From: Corella eumyota
Taxonomy: Eukaryota; Chordata; Ascidiacea; Phlebobranchia; Corellidae
Length of the DNA stretch: 64,000 bases
Direction: 5' to 3'
Assembly: GCA_963082875.1 (NCBI GenBank)
Contig: OY720100.1
Location: forward strand, 310,001 to 374,000
In this document: positions 24,186 through 36,500 of the stretch, one piece after another
Layout of the letters: each line of letters starts with the position of its first letter
Position numbering within the stretch: the stretch's first letter is position 1
Program-made: the position numbers and the translations under genes
The notes under the pieces: generated by a model
Told to the model about the DNA's origin: nothing
The model's database searches: none
The model's input: only the letters and a program-made list of their open reading frames with translations

Positions 24186-24835
24186 CTGTAGAAGAACATA
24201 GTTGTGCAGGGGTCGTATAATTCGTACATTTTGTTGAAGTCTGGCACCTCAGTAATGTCAACTAAGTAAACAACAGCAAAGTTCTTCACTTTGTCAGCTA
24301 TACTATACAAGGTCTAAACATTAAAAATTGTTGATTTAATAAAATGTTACATACAGAATTCTAAAGCAAAATATTTGTTGTATAAACGTCCAAATTAAAT
24401 ATTTCGCGGAATGATCAAAAAAAACTTAATTTTATCAATAAAACATATTCTTTTTTAGTTTTGTTTTAAAATTATGGCACCTTATCACTACACAGCATAT
24501 TATTATATAGAAACTTAATTTTCTTTAATAAATTAATTTTAATTAAACTTTCTTTAAACTCAGAAAACAAGTCTAGTAAAGAAAATAACACAAATCCACT
24601 TTTTCAGCAAAAAATATTAAACTTATGCCTAGTTTACCTAAAATTTTGTTTAAAATATGGTTTTTTAATACGTGAAAATATTAAAATTTGACGCCGTAAC
24701 AAAACTTAAACATTATTGAACTTATTTATATTTAAAATCATTAAATACCTCGTCCATTTTCATGCAGGCCGGGTCCCAAATCGTCGATTGATCGACTTGC
24801 CAGCCGTTTGTAAGATGGGGAAGCATGTACGACAT
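24186..24835 (-). pseudogene. TXNL4A: TXNL4A/DIM1 (U5 snRNP thioredoxin-like protein) fragment
   Basis: Exon 1 (24749-24835, from ATG at 24835) encodes MSYMLPHLTNGWQVDQ, then jumps to WDPACMKMDE. Exon 2 (24186-24313) encodes TLYSIADKVKNFAVVYL and DITEVPDFNKMYELYDPCTT, nearly identical to animal TXNL4A, a thioredoxin-fold protein of the U5 and tri-snRNP. Compared with the known protein, 14 residues (the LSEEDRVVVIRFGHD segment) are missing in frame from exon 1. The last exon, which should follow the phase-2 donor at 24186, is not seen before the HSD3B-like exons. Because the protein is essential and about 142 residues long, this is probably a partial duplicate and a complete copy should exist elsewhere. 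Confidence 0.8.
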
Positions 24836-25679
24836 GGTTACCTTTTAACTACACCAACCACTACCAAATATATCATTTAAATAAAACTTTTTAAACTGGT
24901 TTTATTATTTCGTGCAATTTCGTAAAATTTTTCGCAAAACTAAAAATCCCAAAATTTGTACGAGCAAAAGTTTACGCTGTTTTGTGTTTATTCATATTGT
25001 TAAAACATCTGTTGTTGCGTAAACGTTTATCCTCAAAAATTTTTTAGAGATAAATATTATTAAAAAATAAGTGTGTAGCTGTAGGCTTGTAAAGGTAATT
25101 TATAGGATTGTCAAAAAAACAGTAAATTTTTTTTTTAAAGATGACCCTATACATTTACTAGAAGACATATTGTTTATGGGCAACTTTTCTTAAATTTAAG
25201 TTATTTGTCCAAGTATGGGCTCAAGTCTTTTTGTGGGAAAGGAAGAATTGTTAAGATTGTACTTGTTCCAGTAAAGTACTTTAAATAGTATTTAACATTG
25301 CTGGATATTTAAACATGATCTTATAAGCATCGTTACAAATAAAACACAATATTGCTGAATAACTAGGAATTTTAATCGCTTCTACAAATTATTTGGCAAG
25401 CGGTGAAGAATTAATATTTGCATAACATACAAGCACTTAAAAGCACATCTACAATAACTACATAAGACTCAAGTTAACATACAACAGTGGTGACAAGTCA
25501 AATAATGTCCTGGGTCCAAATAATAGAAAAAATTCAAAATTTCATTAAAATATTATTTGCACTAATTGACATACATCTTTAAAATTCATTTTAACTGGTC
25601 GAATACATGACAAGAAAAAGTTTAAAGCCATGCCCTTTATGCCTCTATTGTAGCACATATAAAGCAATAAAAACAAACT
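24836..25679. other. Intergenic spacer
   Basis: AT-rich spacer between the TXNL4A fragment and block B. No open frame, RNA gene or repeat was recognised. Confidence 0.5.
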
Positions 25680-26449
25680 TAAATGTTTTTATAGGTTAAT
25701 AAGATACAAGTAAAATAATGTTTAATATTGTCATTTATGCAAAAGTTTTATATTAGGAGAGGTTTCCTGCCAACATTTAATATATATAGAAAATAACAAC
25801 ATTAAAACCTAAAGATCCTTACTAAAAACTACACAAAACTACATATTAGTAAAGCACATGCACACTTCCTCAATAAAATGCATTTTTTAACAATGGAATT
25901 AATCTTAATCTTAAATAAACAAACAGTTCATTAGAAGTAAATTATTTCCAATATTTCCACAAAATCAAATATAGTAAAAATTAGCACTTATCTGAGTACA
26001 TCGTTTACAACATGAAAATACTAAAGACCAAATAATGAATGAAAATTAATAATTGAAAATAAAACTGTAAAACGAATTAATAAAAACTAAAATTAGCACT
26101 TATACAATAAAAAGCACATTGTACACAACACAGAAATATTAAAGACCAAATAATAAATGAAAATAACTTTAAAAATAACTTTTCTAACTTTTCCATTTTC
26201 TTACAATTTACTTTTTTGCACAGAATAGCTTTTTTTTCAAACAAAATGAACAAAGTTTCCATGATTTCAGGGCCACAACCTAGTTAAATATAAGTGGGTG
26301 TAATTTTAATAAAATTTAATTTAATTATTGAGTAAAATTATCAACATTTTTAAAAATAATTTTAACAAATACTTATAAACCATATAAAATCACTAATATT
26401 TATGGTAAGGTGAAAACTCACATTATTTGATGCTTCAGTTACTTTGTAA

Positions 26450-26612
26450 CGGGAAAGTGGTTGATTATACGTGGTCGATCATCCTAAATAAAAAAGTGGT
26501 CGATTATCCTAAATAAAACAAAGTGATCGATTATCCTAAATAAAGTGGTCGATTATCCTAAGTAAAACAAATTGACAGGAAAGTGGTCGATTATCCTAAA
26601 TAAAACAAATTG
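26450..26612. repeat. Minisatellite, about 25-40 bp unit
   Basis: About five imperfect copies of a unit containing AAGTGGTCGATTATCCTAAA, some followed by TAAAACAAATTGACAG. The paralogous position in block A (near 765-800) has a single copy. Confidence 0.8.
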
Positions 26613-26619
26613 ACAGATT

Positions 26620-27235
26620 GAAATAACATGTTTTGGGGGTTTAAAATATTGTGTTTTCGAGGTTTAAAATATTGTGTTTTAGAGGTTTAAAATATTGTGT
26701 TTTGGGGGTTTAAAATATTGTGTTTTCGAGGTTTAAAATATTGTGTTTTAGAGGTTTAAAATATTGTGTTATAGGGGTTTAAAATATTGTGTTTTAGGGA
26801 TTTAAAATATCGTGTTTTAGGGGTTTAAAATATCGTGTTTTAGGGGTTTAAAATATTGTGTTTTAGAGGTTTAAAATATTGTGTTTTAGGGATTTAAAAT
26901 ATTGTGTTTTAGAGGTTTAAAATATTGTGTTTTAGTGGTTTAAAATATTGTGTTTTAGAGGTTTAAAATATTGTGTTTTAGAGGTTTAAAATATTGTGTT
27001 TTAGGGATTTAAATCAACGTGTTTTAGGGGTTTAAAATATTGTGTTTTAGGGATTTAAAATATCGTGTTTTAGGGGTTTAAAATATTGTGTTTTAGGGGT
27101 TTAAAATATTGTGTTTTAGAGGTTTAAAATATTGTGTTTTAGAGGTTTAAAATATTGTGTTTTAGGGATTTAAAATAACGTGTTTTAGGGGTTTAAAATA
27201 TTGTGTTTTAGGGATTTAAAATAACGTTCATCGGG
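26620..27235. repeat. Minisatellite, about 26 copies of a 22-bp unit
   Basis: Tandem repeats of GTTTAAAATATTGTGTTTTA plus GG/GA, with variation mainly in the GG/GA/CG positions (AGGGG, AGAGG, AGGGA, CGAGG). The block A counterpart (818-860) has about two units, so the array expanded after the duplication or shrank in A. It lies just downstream of the last LRR exon of the block B NLR gene. Confidence 0.9.
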
Positions 27236-27522
27236 GGTTTTTATTTGTGTTAAGTTTTAAAGTTATTTTTTTTGCCTAGTAAAATGTAAATGTACGTCTT
27301 AAAAAAATATCAACAATCTAAAAAAATAAAATTTGAAAAATAGAATGTTACAAAAAAAAAATTTAATAACTAATCTACAAAAATAAAAGGTAGTCTTAAA
27401 AGTGTCAAAAACCTCTTTTATTAAAAGTTAGTTTTAGTTTATTCTTGTAAGGGATTTTAATATAGTAAATATGTTTGTCCTATAGTAAATATGTTTAAAT
27501 AATGTTGTATAGTAAACAAAAC

Positions 27523-30500
27523 TTACAAATACATATTTGGAACTTTTTTGCTTGCTTTCCTCAATAGTTGTTTCCCATCCTCAGTAAAACCACAAAACAT
27601 TACATATAAGCATTGAATGTTGTGGAGGCATGATGAGAAAGCAACAGCACACTCATCTCCAAGATTGTTGTCGCTAATATTCAACACTTTCATCTAAAAC
27701 ATTTCAACTTTAATTAAAATTTATCATTCGCACACCAATAGTTTAAATAAAGTTTTATTGTTAAATTATAATTTGTTTTTTGATAAGTTTTATTGATTCA
27801 AATATTTTAAATGTTTAAAATTAAATTTGTTTAATATAACTATAAAAAATAATAATTGTTAAATTTAAACATTTTCTAAAGATTTAAATTGTTCTTGTGG
27901 TTAGGTTACATGTTGCATTTTTATTAAATAAGAATTATATTCTTTAAAACTTTTAATTTTCATATAATTTGATTCTGGAAAAACACTAAAACTTATTTTA
28001 GTAAATATTAATACAATGGATTGTAACTTAACAATGGAGCATTGTTAAAGTTAATGGGCATTGTGACTGTTAACTTTTTTTACAAAATTATAAATTTAAT
28101 AAAAATTAAAGTTTTGTTTAAACAAATCAATTTTAATATTAAATGTTTAACTTTATCTTAAACAAAATTTATATTTTACTTAATTTAAAAATTATTCTAA
28201 TTCAAATAATTAATTTAAAACAACTATTAATCCAATTATTTTCGAAACAATAAATTTAATTGTTGTAGTTAATTTTAGTAAGTGAAGTTAAACTTTAAGT
28301 TTAAATAAAATAACTTAAACTACTAATTAACATAAATTAAAATTAATATTAATAAAATAAATTCATCAATTTTCTTAAATTATACCACAAATTTAATAAT
28401 AACCATTTTATTAATTTTTAATTATTTCTAAATAGGAAAAATACAAAACTTAATTTAAAAAAAATATTAATAGATTGTAACTTAACAATGGACCATTGTT
28501 AAAGTTAATGGGCATTGTGACCGTTTTTACTTCTTGTTATAAAATTGAAAATAAATTTGTGTTTATATTTCTATAAACTAAATAAAAAAGTTTTGTTGTT
28601 ACATAAAGTAATTTTAATAATAAATGTTATTTAAATCTAGTGCTTGTTTAAATAATTAATCTTTAAATACCAAGCAATAAAGTAATATACTTACAGGATG
28701 TGTTAGTTTTGAACAACCTCTAGCAATGGCCAATCCACCAACTTCTGTGATGCAACAATACCTAATATTAAGTTGCTCAAACTTGTTAATAACCTCACCC
28801 AGTAATGTTGCAGTTTCATCCCCAATTTCGTTCAATGATAAGTTCAACTTTATCTAAAACAAAATTTATATTTTACTTAATTAAAAGTTACTTTAATTAA
28901 AATAACTGAGATAAAAACTGTTTAACAAAACACTTTATAATAATAATAATAACTAAAATTTTGAAGTAACACAAAAATGATCAACATTTAATTTTTACTA
29001 ACTTGTTATATATTTAGAATATTTAAACTTTAATTAAAATTTACTTATTATCACACTTATTGTTTTAATAAAATTTTATTGTTAATTAATAAATTTTTTT
29101 TAATAAATGAGCCAAAATATTTAAATGTTTAAAATTGAATTTGTTTAATGTTACTAAAAATAATGTATTAATTGTTAAATTCAAATATTTTTGTTTATTT
29201 TAAGTTTAAAATTCTCCAAAAGTTTATAAAGTAATTTTGTTTTAAATATTTCTTTAAAACTTTTAATTTTTAAATAATTTGATCCTGAGGAAATACAAAA
29301 AATAATTTTATTTAAATATAATACAATAAGTTGTAACTTAACAATGACCCATTGTTAAAGTTAATGGGCATTGTGACCGTTTTTACTTCTTGTTATAAAA
29401 TTGAAAATAAAATTGTGTTTATATTTTTATAAACTAAATAAAAAAGTTTTGTTATTACATAAAGTAATTTTAATACAAATGTTATTTAAATCTAGTGCTT
29501 GTTTAAATAAATAATCTTTAAATACCAAGCAATAAAGTAATATACTTACAGTATTCGTTAGTTTTGAACAAGCTCTAGCAATGGCCAATCCACCAACTTC
29601 TGTGATGCGACAATCACTAATATTAAGTTTCTCAAACTTGTCAATAACCTCACCCAGTAATGTTGCAGTTTCATCACTAATTTTGTTATGTGATAAGTTC
29701 AACTTTATCTAAAACAAAATTTATATTTTACTTAATTTAAAGATTACTTTAATTTAATTACCTAAGAAAAAGTTTAAAAAATATATTCTTTATAAAATAG
29801 TAATTATGAGCATTTTGAATTTAAATAATAATTACCAACATTTTAATTCTTATTTAAAGCTAGTTTAAATAAATTTAAAATTTAGTTTTGATAACTTTAA
29901 GTAATTTAAGCCCAGATATTTATATAACAATACTTTGCAATTAACCCAGTGAGTACAAAAATATTTAGGGGTAATAATAAAATCCCCAGCAATAATATGG
30001 GGGTAAATATTATTTTAACCCAACTTTTTAGTTTATGAAACAAATTATTTTAAGCTTTGTTTGGATCAATATTTTATGAGAGTTTTTTTATGTGAAGCAA
30101 ATTTAAAGTTAACATCGATTTCTGTTTTCTTTGTTATAATTGTAAATAATAAGACTTGTTACGTAAACCTAAAATGTTTGTTGCTATCGACTGTGTTAAT
30201 CAATACACAAAAAAAATTAAGGATGTAATTTTATACATTTCCCCCTCTTGTTAATTTAACCCCAGTAGTTTTGTAACCTACCTTTATAGTAATATAAAGC
30301 AGCCCATTTTAAGTAGGCATACTAAATACTAAAAGTTTAAGTTTTTACATTATTTTTTATTTAATATTCTAAATTTATTTTGTATTCAGGTAAAGAATGT
30401 TAAGTTTTGCTTTCAAAAATTAATTAAAACTTTTATTTATTGAATAATGTAATTTGGGGAAAGTACAAAATGGGGGATTGTATCTCAACAATGAACCATT

Positions 30501-33500
30501 GTTAAACAATATGAGCATTGTTATCATTTTACTTTTTACAAAATTGCAAATTACTTATTCAAACAAAAAGTTTTATTATAATTACAGAATTATTAAAATA
30601 ATATTAAATACAAATCTATAAATTTTGGTGATTTTATCTACTTTAGTAAATAAATTTCCTGTGTAAATTAAACCTGGGCATTATATTCAAAATAACAATA
30701 ATGTTTTTGCTTACCTTCACTAAACCTTTAAAGATACTAGGCAGTTGAGATATGTCATTTCTACCAAACCACATCTTTAAAGAAAGAGGTTTGGTCAGTT
30801 GTTCAAACAAGTAGCCAAGATGGATGTAGTCACTCGGCAACAAAGATTTCTCAAACTCAAGGTCTAAATAATCAGGTAGAAGACTTAGAACAGACTGGTT
30901 GAGGTCATCATCGTTGGATTCATACAAATAACTGCTGAGTTCAATAATAGTTGATGAAGAATTAACATTTTTACACAAATCTTTTGCATATGTTTCTAGA
31001 ACAGCTCGTTTCTTATCATAAGCTGTTGAAGAACCAGATTGAAATTCAGACAAATCCTTGGAATTGTAAAATCCAAACAGAAATTTTGTGACTACTTCCC
31101 ATCGACTAGTGGAAAACTTAGGAACACATTTTTGAAATTTCTTCGGACTTGCCCATAAGAATAAATACATGGCAGCAAACAGTTCTTGCCAGGTGAGATG
31201 ACTGAAGTTGCTTCGTTTGTCTCCTTCTAATATCTTGACTTTCATGTTTGACGAATCATAAACAAAAGTGTCAAGAAATGTTTTAAGCATTTCTTTTGTA
31301 ATTCCAGCCTTTTTAATGTCTTTTTGATCAAAACAAATTTTTTTCTTTTTAAACCCATTCCAGGCAAGATAAGCTAGACCTTTAAATTCGTTCTCAAGAA
31401 TGTCTGTGTTGTCAGGAAAATGATCCGATCTCATATAATGCTTTAAAGAAGCAAGCATAACATTTGTCATAGTTTTTAGATTAACTTCAGAGCCAGACAA
31501 AATTGCTTGATTGATGCAGTGCATGGATAGAATACAGTTGACAGGAACATAATTGTAAGCATCAATATCTGGATGATCTTGTAAGTAGGTTAAGACTTTA
31601 GGTGAATTTTCCCCACATATTTGCACGCAAATGTTTTTTTGTGCTTCCTTATTGAAACCAAGTAGTTTTAACACTAAGATAGGTCTGCAAGAAGGATGCC
31701 ACTCATACATTTGCCTTGGTCGAGAAGTGATAAACTTATAAGCATTGGGAAATAACTTTCCAGTAAAAATGTTTTTTAGAAAATCTTCAGCAGAGCCATT
31801 TGTAGATACCAAGTTTTTGGGTGCTTTCCCTAAGGTAGTACTATCAGCCTCATCCAGTCCATCAAAGATGAGGATAGTGTCAGAACTGTTTTTAATGCAA
31901 TTAAATGATTCTACATCAGTAGACTCTGGTTGATTCCAATCTATAGATGAATTTGCAACAAGAAACCTAAAAATCGACATTTTTTCATGAAAATCAACTG
32001 ATCGCAAAATAATGCTGAATATAAATTTTATATTCTGAAGAAAGTCGCTATTTTCAGAAAAAATTTCCTGAATCAGAATTTTAATAAAAGTTGATTTACC
32101 AGTCCCTGCGTGCCCAACAAGTGCCATGACTTTAGAATGTATTTTAATAAAGTCTCTCTTTTTCTTGTCTAATTCAAGTCGTTTAGCTTCATTTCTTGGC
32201 TCTTTGTTGAATTTTTGTTCAGCTGCTGCTTCAGCATTTCTTTTTGCTAATTCAAATACCTCATTCACCTCAATCTTTGTACCAGAGTGATAGTCAGGTT
32301 GAGTTAACTTGGACATTCTTTCAAATTGTTCCTTTCTGGTATGAAAGTGATCAACTGAATCTAAATATTTAATATCAGTTGAAGAATATTGAGCAAGTTC
32401 TAACTCAACAAATTCTAATTGTTTGTCTAACTGGACAGGAGAGCAGAATTCATTGGCAAAACTACTAGCTTGCTCAAAACACTTTATGGAAAGTTGTTCA
32501 CATAAAGAATTACCTAAAACAACACAGTTATAGATTATTATTTGTTTAAATATTTAATATAGAATAACTATTGTGGTTGCTAGTCGATCCGTACTCAAGT
32601 CGATGCCCAAAAGTCAAACCGTACTTGCATTGCGTAACCCTTTATACCATTCAGGTGCATAAATGTGCTGAATCAGTTTATTTAATATGATTTATCGTAG
32701 TAGTAATAGATGATTAGTTCTTACATATTGTACATTGGAACAGAAATAATTTAATTTAAGTGCACAAGTGTACCAAAAAGTCAGGCACACACAACTTAGT
32801 ATAAGACCAATAAGTGTGCTTGCATAATTAATTACATATTAGTTAATAAATGTAATAAAATATTTGACGATTAATTGATAGTGTTTATCCAGGATTTGGC
32901 CCATTTAAAAGAGTTTGTATGGTGTAGAATTTACATTAAAATTGAACCACTAGCCCTTGGTTTAGAAAAGTGTGAACAATTAATTAATGACCATGTTATG
33001 CAATGGTCAAAGTATTTACAAAGTTATGGTATTAAGTACAAGTATATAAAGGGTTTTGTTAATGTTGGGGCAGAATACAAAAGTCAAATTTATAAACAGT
33101 GTTTTTGTGTATATACCAATTTGTGTTGTTTGAAATTAACAAATTATTTTAAAAGAGGAAAGGGGCCATGACACAAATTTTATATTTTTATTTTTCACAG
33201 TGTGTAATACTCGCTGTCATGTTTGTTCTTTGTTTCTTTTTTATAATTAAGACTTTAAGATAAATAGGAGTAAAAAATATGTTTAAGTTAATATAACCTT
33301 ATTTTCGCATTTCACAAAAGTTTTTGGTATCGTTAGTTTTGTTAATATCTTGTTTTGGTCTTTTTGTTAAATTTACCTTCATTTCGTAAAATTTACCTTC
33401 ATTTCGTAAAAAAAAAAAAAAATTCAACCCAATAATATTGCGTTATAATAACCAGCTGATTAATTTTTAGTTAAGTAGGAGTGAGTATTGTAACAAATAT

Positions 33501-36500
33501 AGACCGTTGTTATCTACTACAGCGAAAACAAGTTTCAACCTTTACTTGTTTGTTATCCTTATTTTAAGTAAGTTTTGTAACTTTTATGTAAGTGGCTTAG
33601 TTGTAATGAGATCTTAAGTGTTATGTTAAGTTCTATTTTAATATATTTTTGTTTTTTTGATTCTATTTGGATAAGATTGTTTTTGTAAAATATAAGGAAA
33701 GAACTTAATATTGAATATAGGAAAGAATTGTTTGTAGCATCTTATTCAATAACACTTCGACATGGAAACAGTAAAAATCAAACACAGGACTTTATGTAGT
33801 GATATAACCAGTGGTTATATTATTAGGTATTACCGCATAAGGTTTAAGGTTTAATTCCATCTGCATCTATCTTAAAGTGTTATTTTGTTGGTGACAAACT
33901 TAGTCACTTTTGCTTTTACTAAATACATGAGCAGATTAAAATTATCAAACTTAATAAAGACATTTACATTCGATGCAAGATTAGACTGTGAAGTCAGTCT
34001 ACTTATATCAAAGATAAACATATACCAAAAACACTTCCATATTATAAACAAGATTTAAATTTACCTTCATTTTGTCTTCTTGGTTCTGGAACAACCTCAT
34101 GTGGATCTGGAGTTTGTGATTCTTCAGGTTGTTCCTTTATAAACAGTAAAACTTTGGTTATGTAACTACAAAGATTTTTTAATGATTACCAGTTATATTT
34201 ATTATTCAAACTAAGTCCAAAATTTTATTAATTCTTATAAACAATATTTAAACTTGTTTTTAAACATGCTTATATTTATTGACAACTTTAAAGTTAAAAC
34301 CTGATTTAAAGCTAAGGATCTCGGTTGTACATTTTCATTAGAAGTAGAACCTTTTAAAGTAAATAATATTGGATTAAAACAATGTTTCTTACAGGTGATA
34401 TTATATTGCAATAATTTAAAACATAAGTTAATTTAAATATTGCCATTTATCGAGTTGGTCGTCAGTATTAGCCAATCAAGTCAGCTTTAGAATTTTTTAA
34501 AATTTCGATTGTTTAGTTAAAATATCAACTAAGGTCTAAACTATTGTATTTATAAAAATAAAAATGTTTTTGTTTGTTTTAACTAAATTTTAACATTAAT
34601 GGTTATCAATAACTAAGCAGTGATAACAAGTTAATATATTGTGTAACAAATAACCATTTAACAAAGTTACTTTTTAGGTTAGCTGTGCCCACCTATAATT
34701 ACATTAAAACCTGAAAAGTTAGATTCGAATGGTAATAAATATTTAACAACAACCGACATTATTTATGTTAATAAAAAGATTAGTGACAATTAATGTCACA
34801 AATCGTTCTTATCTTAACAGCTGTAATTGTGATCAATAATCGCCTTTTTCGTAGAAACAATAATACGACTTTAACAATTTTAAAATTGAACAATAGATTT
34901 ATCGCACTTTGACCATATCAGACTTGTAGCCTTATCACACTGTCATATTGTTCGATTGTGGGACAAACTTGCGAGTACCCGCCACGCTTTTGTTATTGTT
35001 GTTTATAAAATCTGTGCACATTCCGTTAAAAGATTCATTCAGCGTTTGAAATTGTTGAGATACTTATTGCCGTTATTTAATAAACGTGTTTTGCTAAGTA
35101 AACTGTGTCGTTATAACTTCAAATCTACAAGGCCTTCTATAGACATTCAAAGTAGTGCCAGTCAAACCTGTTTCCACTGTTACGTCTTTAGACTCTACAC
35201 TTCTAAAAACGTGACATCTCGAGGCCCGTCCGGGAGCAGACTGTTTGAAAGCTACAGAAAGTCAAAAATACAAGGCGTATTTTATCAATAAGTTACCGAA
35301 GAGATGCAGAAACACATAGCAGCTGGGCAGATGCTAGGCTACGGAGAAGTCGAGTTATGAACGTTCGTTAATGAACAACAAGCTTGCGAACGCGAGGAGC
35401 GCGCTAAGGAGCGAAGAGAAGCCAGAGCAGCCGAAGAAAAAGCTCGAAAAGAAGCAAGAGAAGCCAAAGAAAAAGCCAATTTACATTTATTAGAAATAAA
35501 AAAACTAGAAATTGCGTTGGTAGAACGTAATGGATCACACAAAATGGAGATATAGTTGCCAGGGCCAAAGCTGCCGCCTTTCGTAGATGACAAAGATGAT
35601 TTGGACAGCTACCTTCTCTGATTTGAACGGTTCGCCATGACAAGCGGCTGGGAGAAATGAGATTGGGCTACGTCTCTCAGCGCTCTTTTGACCAGCAAAG
35701 CCTTGAACGTATACTCAAGGTTATGTGATGATGATGCCATTTAATATGAACGTGTAAAAGAGTCGCTCTTGAAGCGATACGATTTTACAGAAGACGAATA
35801 TCGTAATAAATTTAGAACCAGTCAGTCAAACCTGTTTCCATCGTTACGTCTTTAGACTCTACACTTTTAAAAACGTGACAATTAAACATTTTAATCATTG
35901 TTAAAAGTTGACTTTACAGCCTAATTCTACAGTAACTTTACCCAAACTAAATCAGTGTTTAGAATTATATAATGTTATTGTCCAGATGATATATTTATAT
36001 TATCATAGACAGACCATAGACAAGCATGGATCTTTAAAAAATATGACAAACACTTCCATAAAATAAACAAGAATAAAACTTACCTTCATTTTGTCTTCTT
36101 CTTGTTTCTGGATCAACCTTATGTGGATCTGGGGTTTGTAATTCTTCAGGTTGTTCCTTTAAAAACAGTAAAACTTTGGTATCTAATAACATTTCTAAGG
36201 ATTACCAGTTATATTTATTGTTAAACAAGGTCTTATGACCCAATCAATATCAGTGTTTAAATTTTATTCGAGTAAATATCCCAAAATCTTAAGAACAATT
36301 TTAAAGTTAAAACCTGAATTGAAGCAGGAGATCGTGGTTGTTCATTTTCATTTGGAGTGGAACCTTTAATTTAAATAACATTGGGTTAAAACACAATGTT
36401 TCTATAGACTGCTTGTGCTACAACACAATAATATATTACATTTATTATATTAAAAGTTGAATACAAAATACCGGCATAACCATATACAGCATAATCTTTG

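Larger units (their letters stand above)
25680..29918. repeat. Segmental duplication, block B 3' part (pairs with 1-3517)
   Basis: Homologous to 1-3517 in the same orientation. It includes the last LRR exons and the 3' flank of the intact NLR gene, and differs mainly by the two expanded minisatellites at 26450-27235. A short spliceable piece near 26420-26485 and the region near 26281 mirror possible 3' noncoding exons in copy A. Confidence 0.9.
33612..36499. repeat. Tandem duplication in the NLR module region (pairs with 36500-38520)
   Basis: 33612-34065 matches 36500-36848 plus 38245-38350, interrupted there by the foldback element. The match includes ATCTTAAGTGTTATGTTAAG and the intron upstream of the 70/73-nt module exon. 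The duplication gave block B a third module relative to block A. Confidence 0.8.

Noticed and set aside
22145-24835. TXNL4A-HSD3B fusion gene
   Set aside because: TXNL4A exon 2 ends in phase 2. Joining it to the HSD3B-like exon at either available acceptor gives an early stop.
26620-27235. Interstitial telomere-like repeat
   Set aside because: The unit has TTTTAGGG-like text, but the period is 22 bp with a constant TTTAAAATATTGTG part, unlike TTAGGG arrays.
32570-33480. Common origin of the relics at 3518-4248 and 32570-33480
   Set aside because: A short related text (GACTAGCAACCA) occurs at one edge of both, but in opposite orientation. The coding remnants are different domains, so I could not show they are one insertion.
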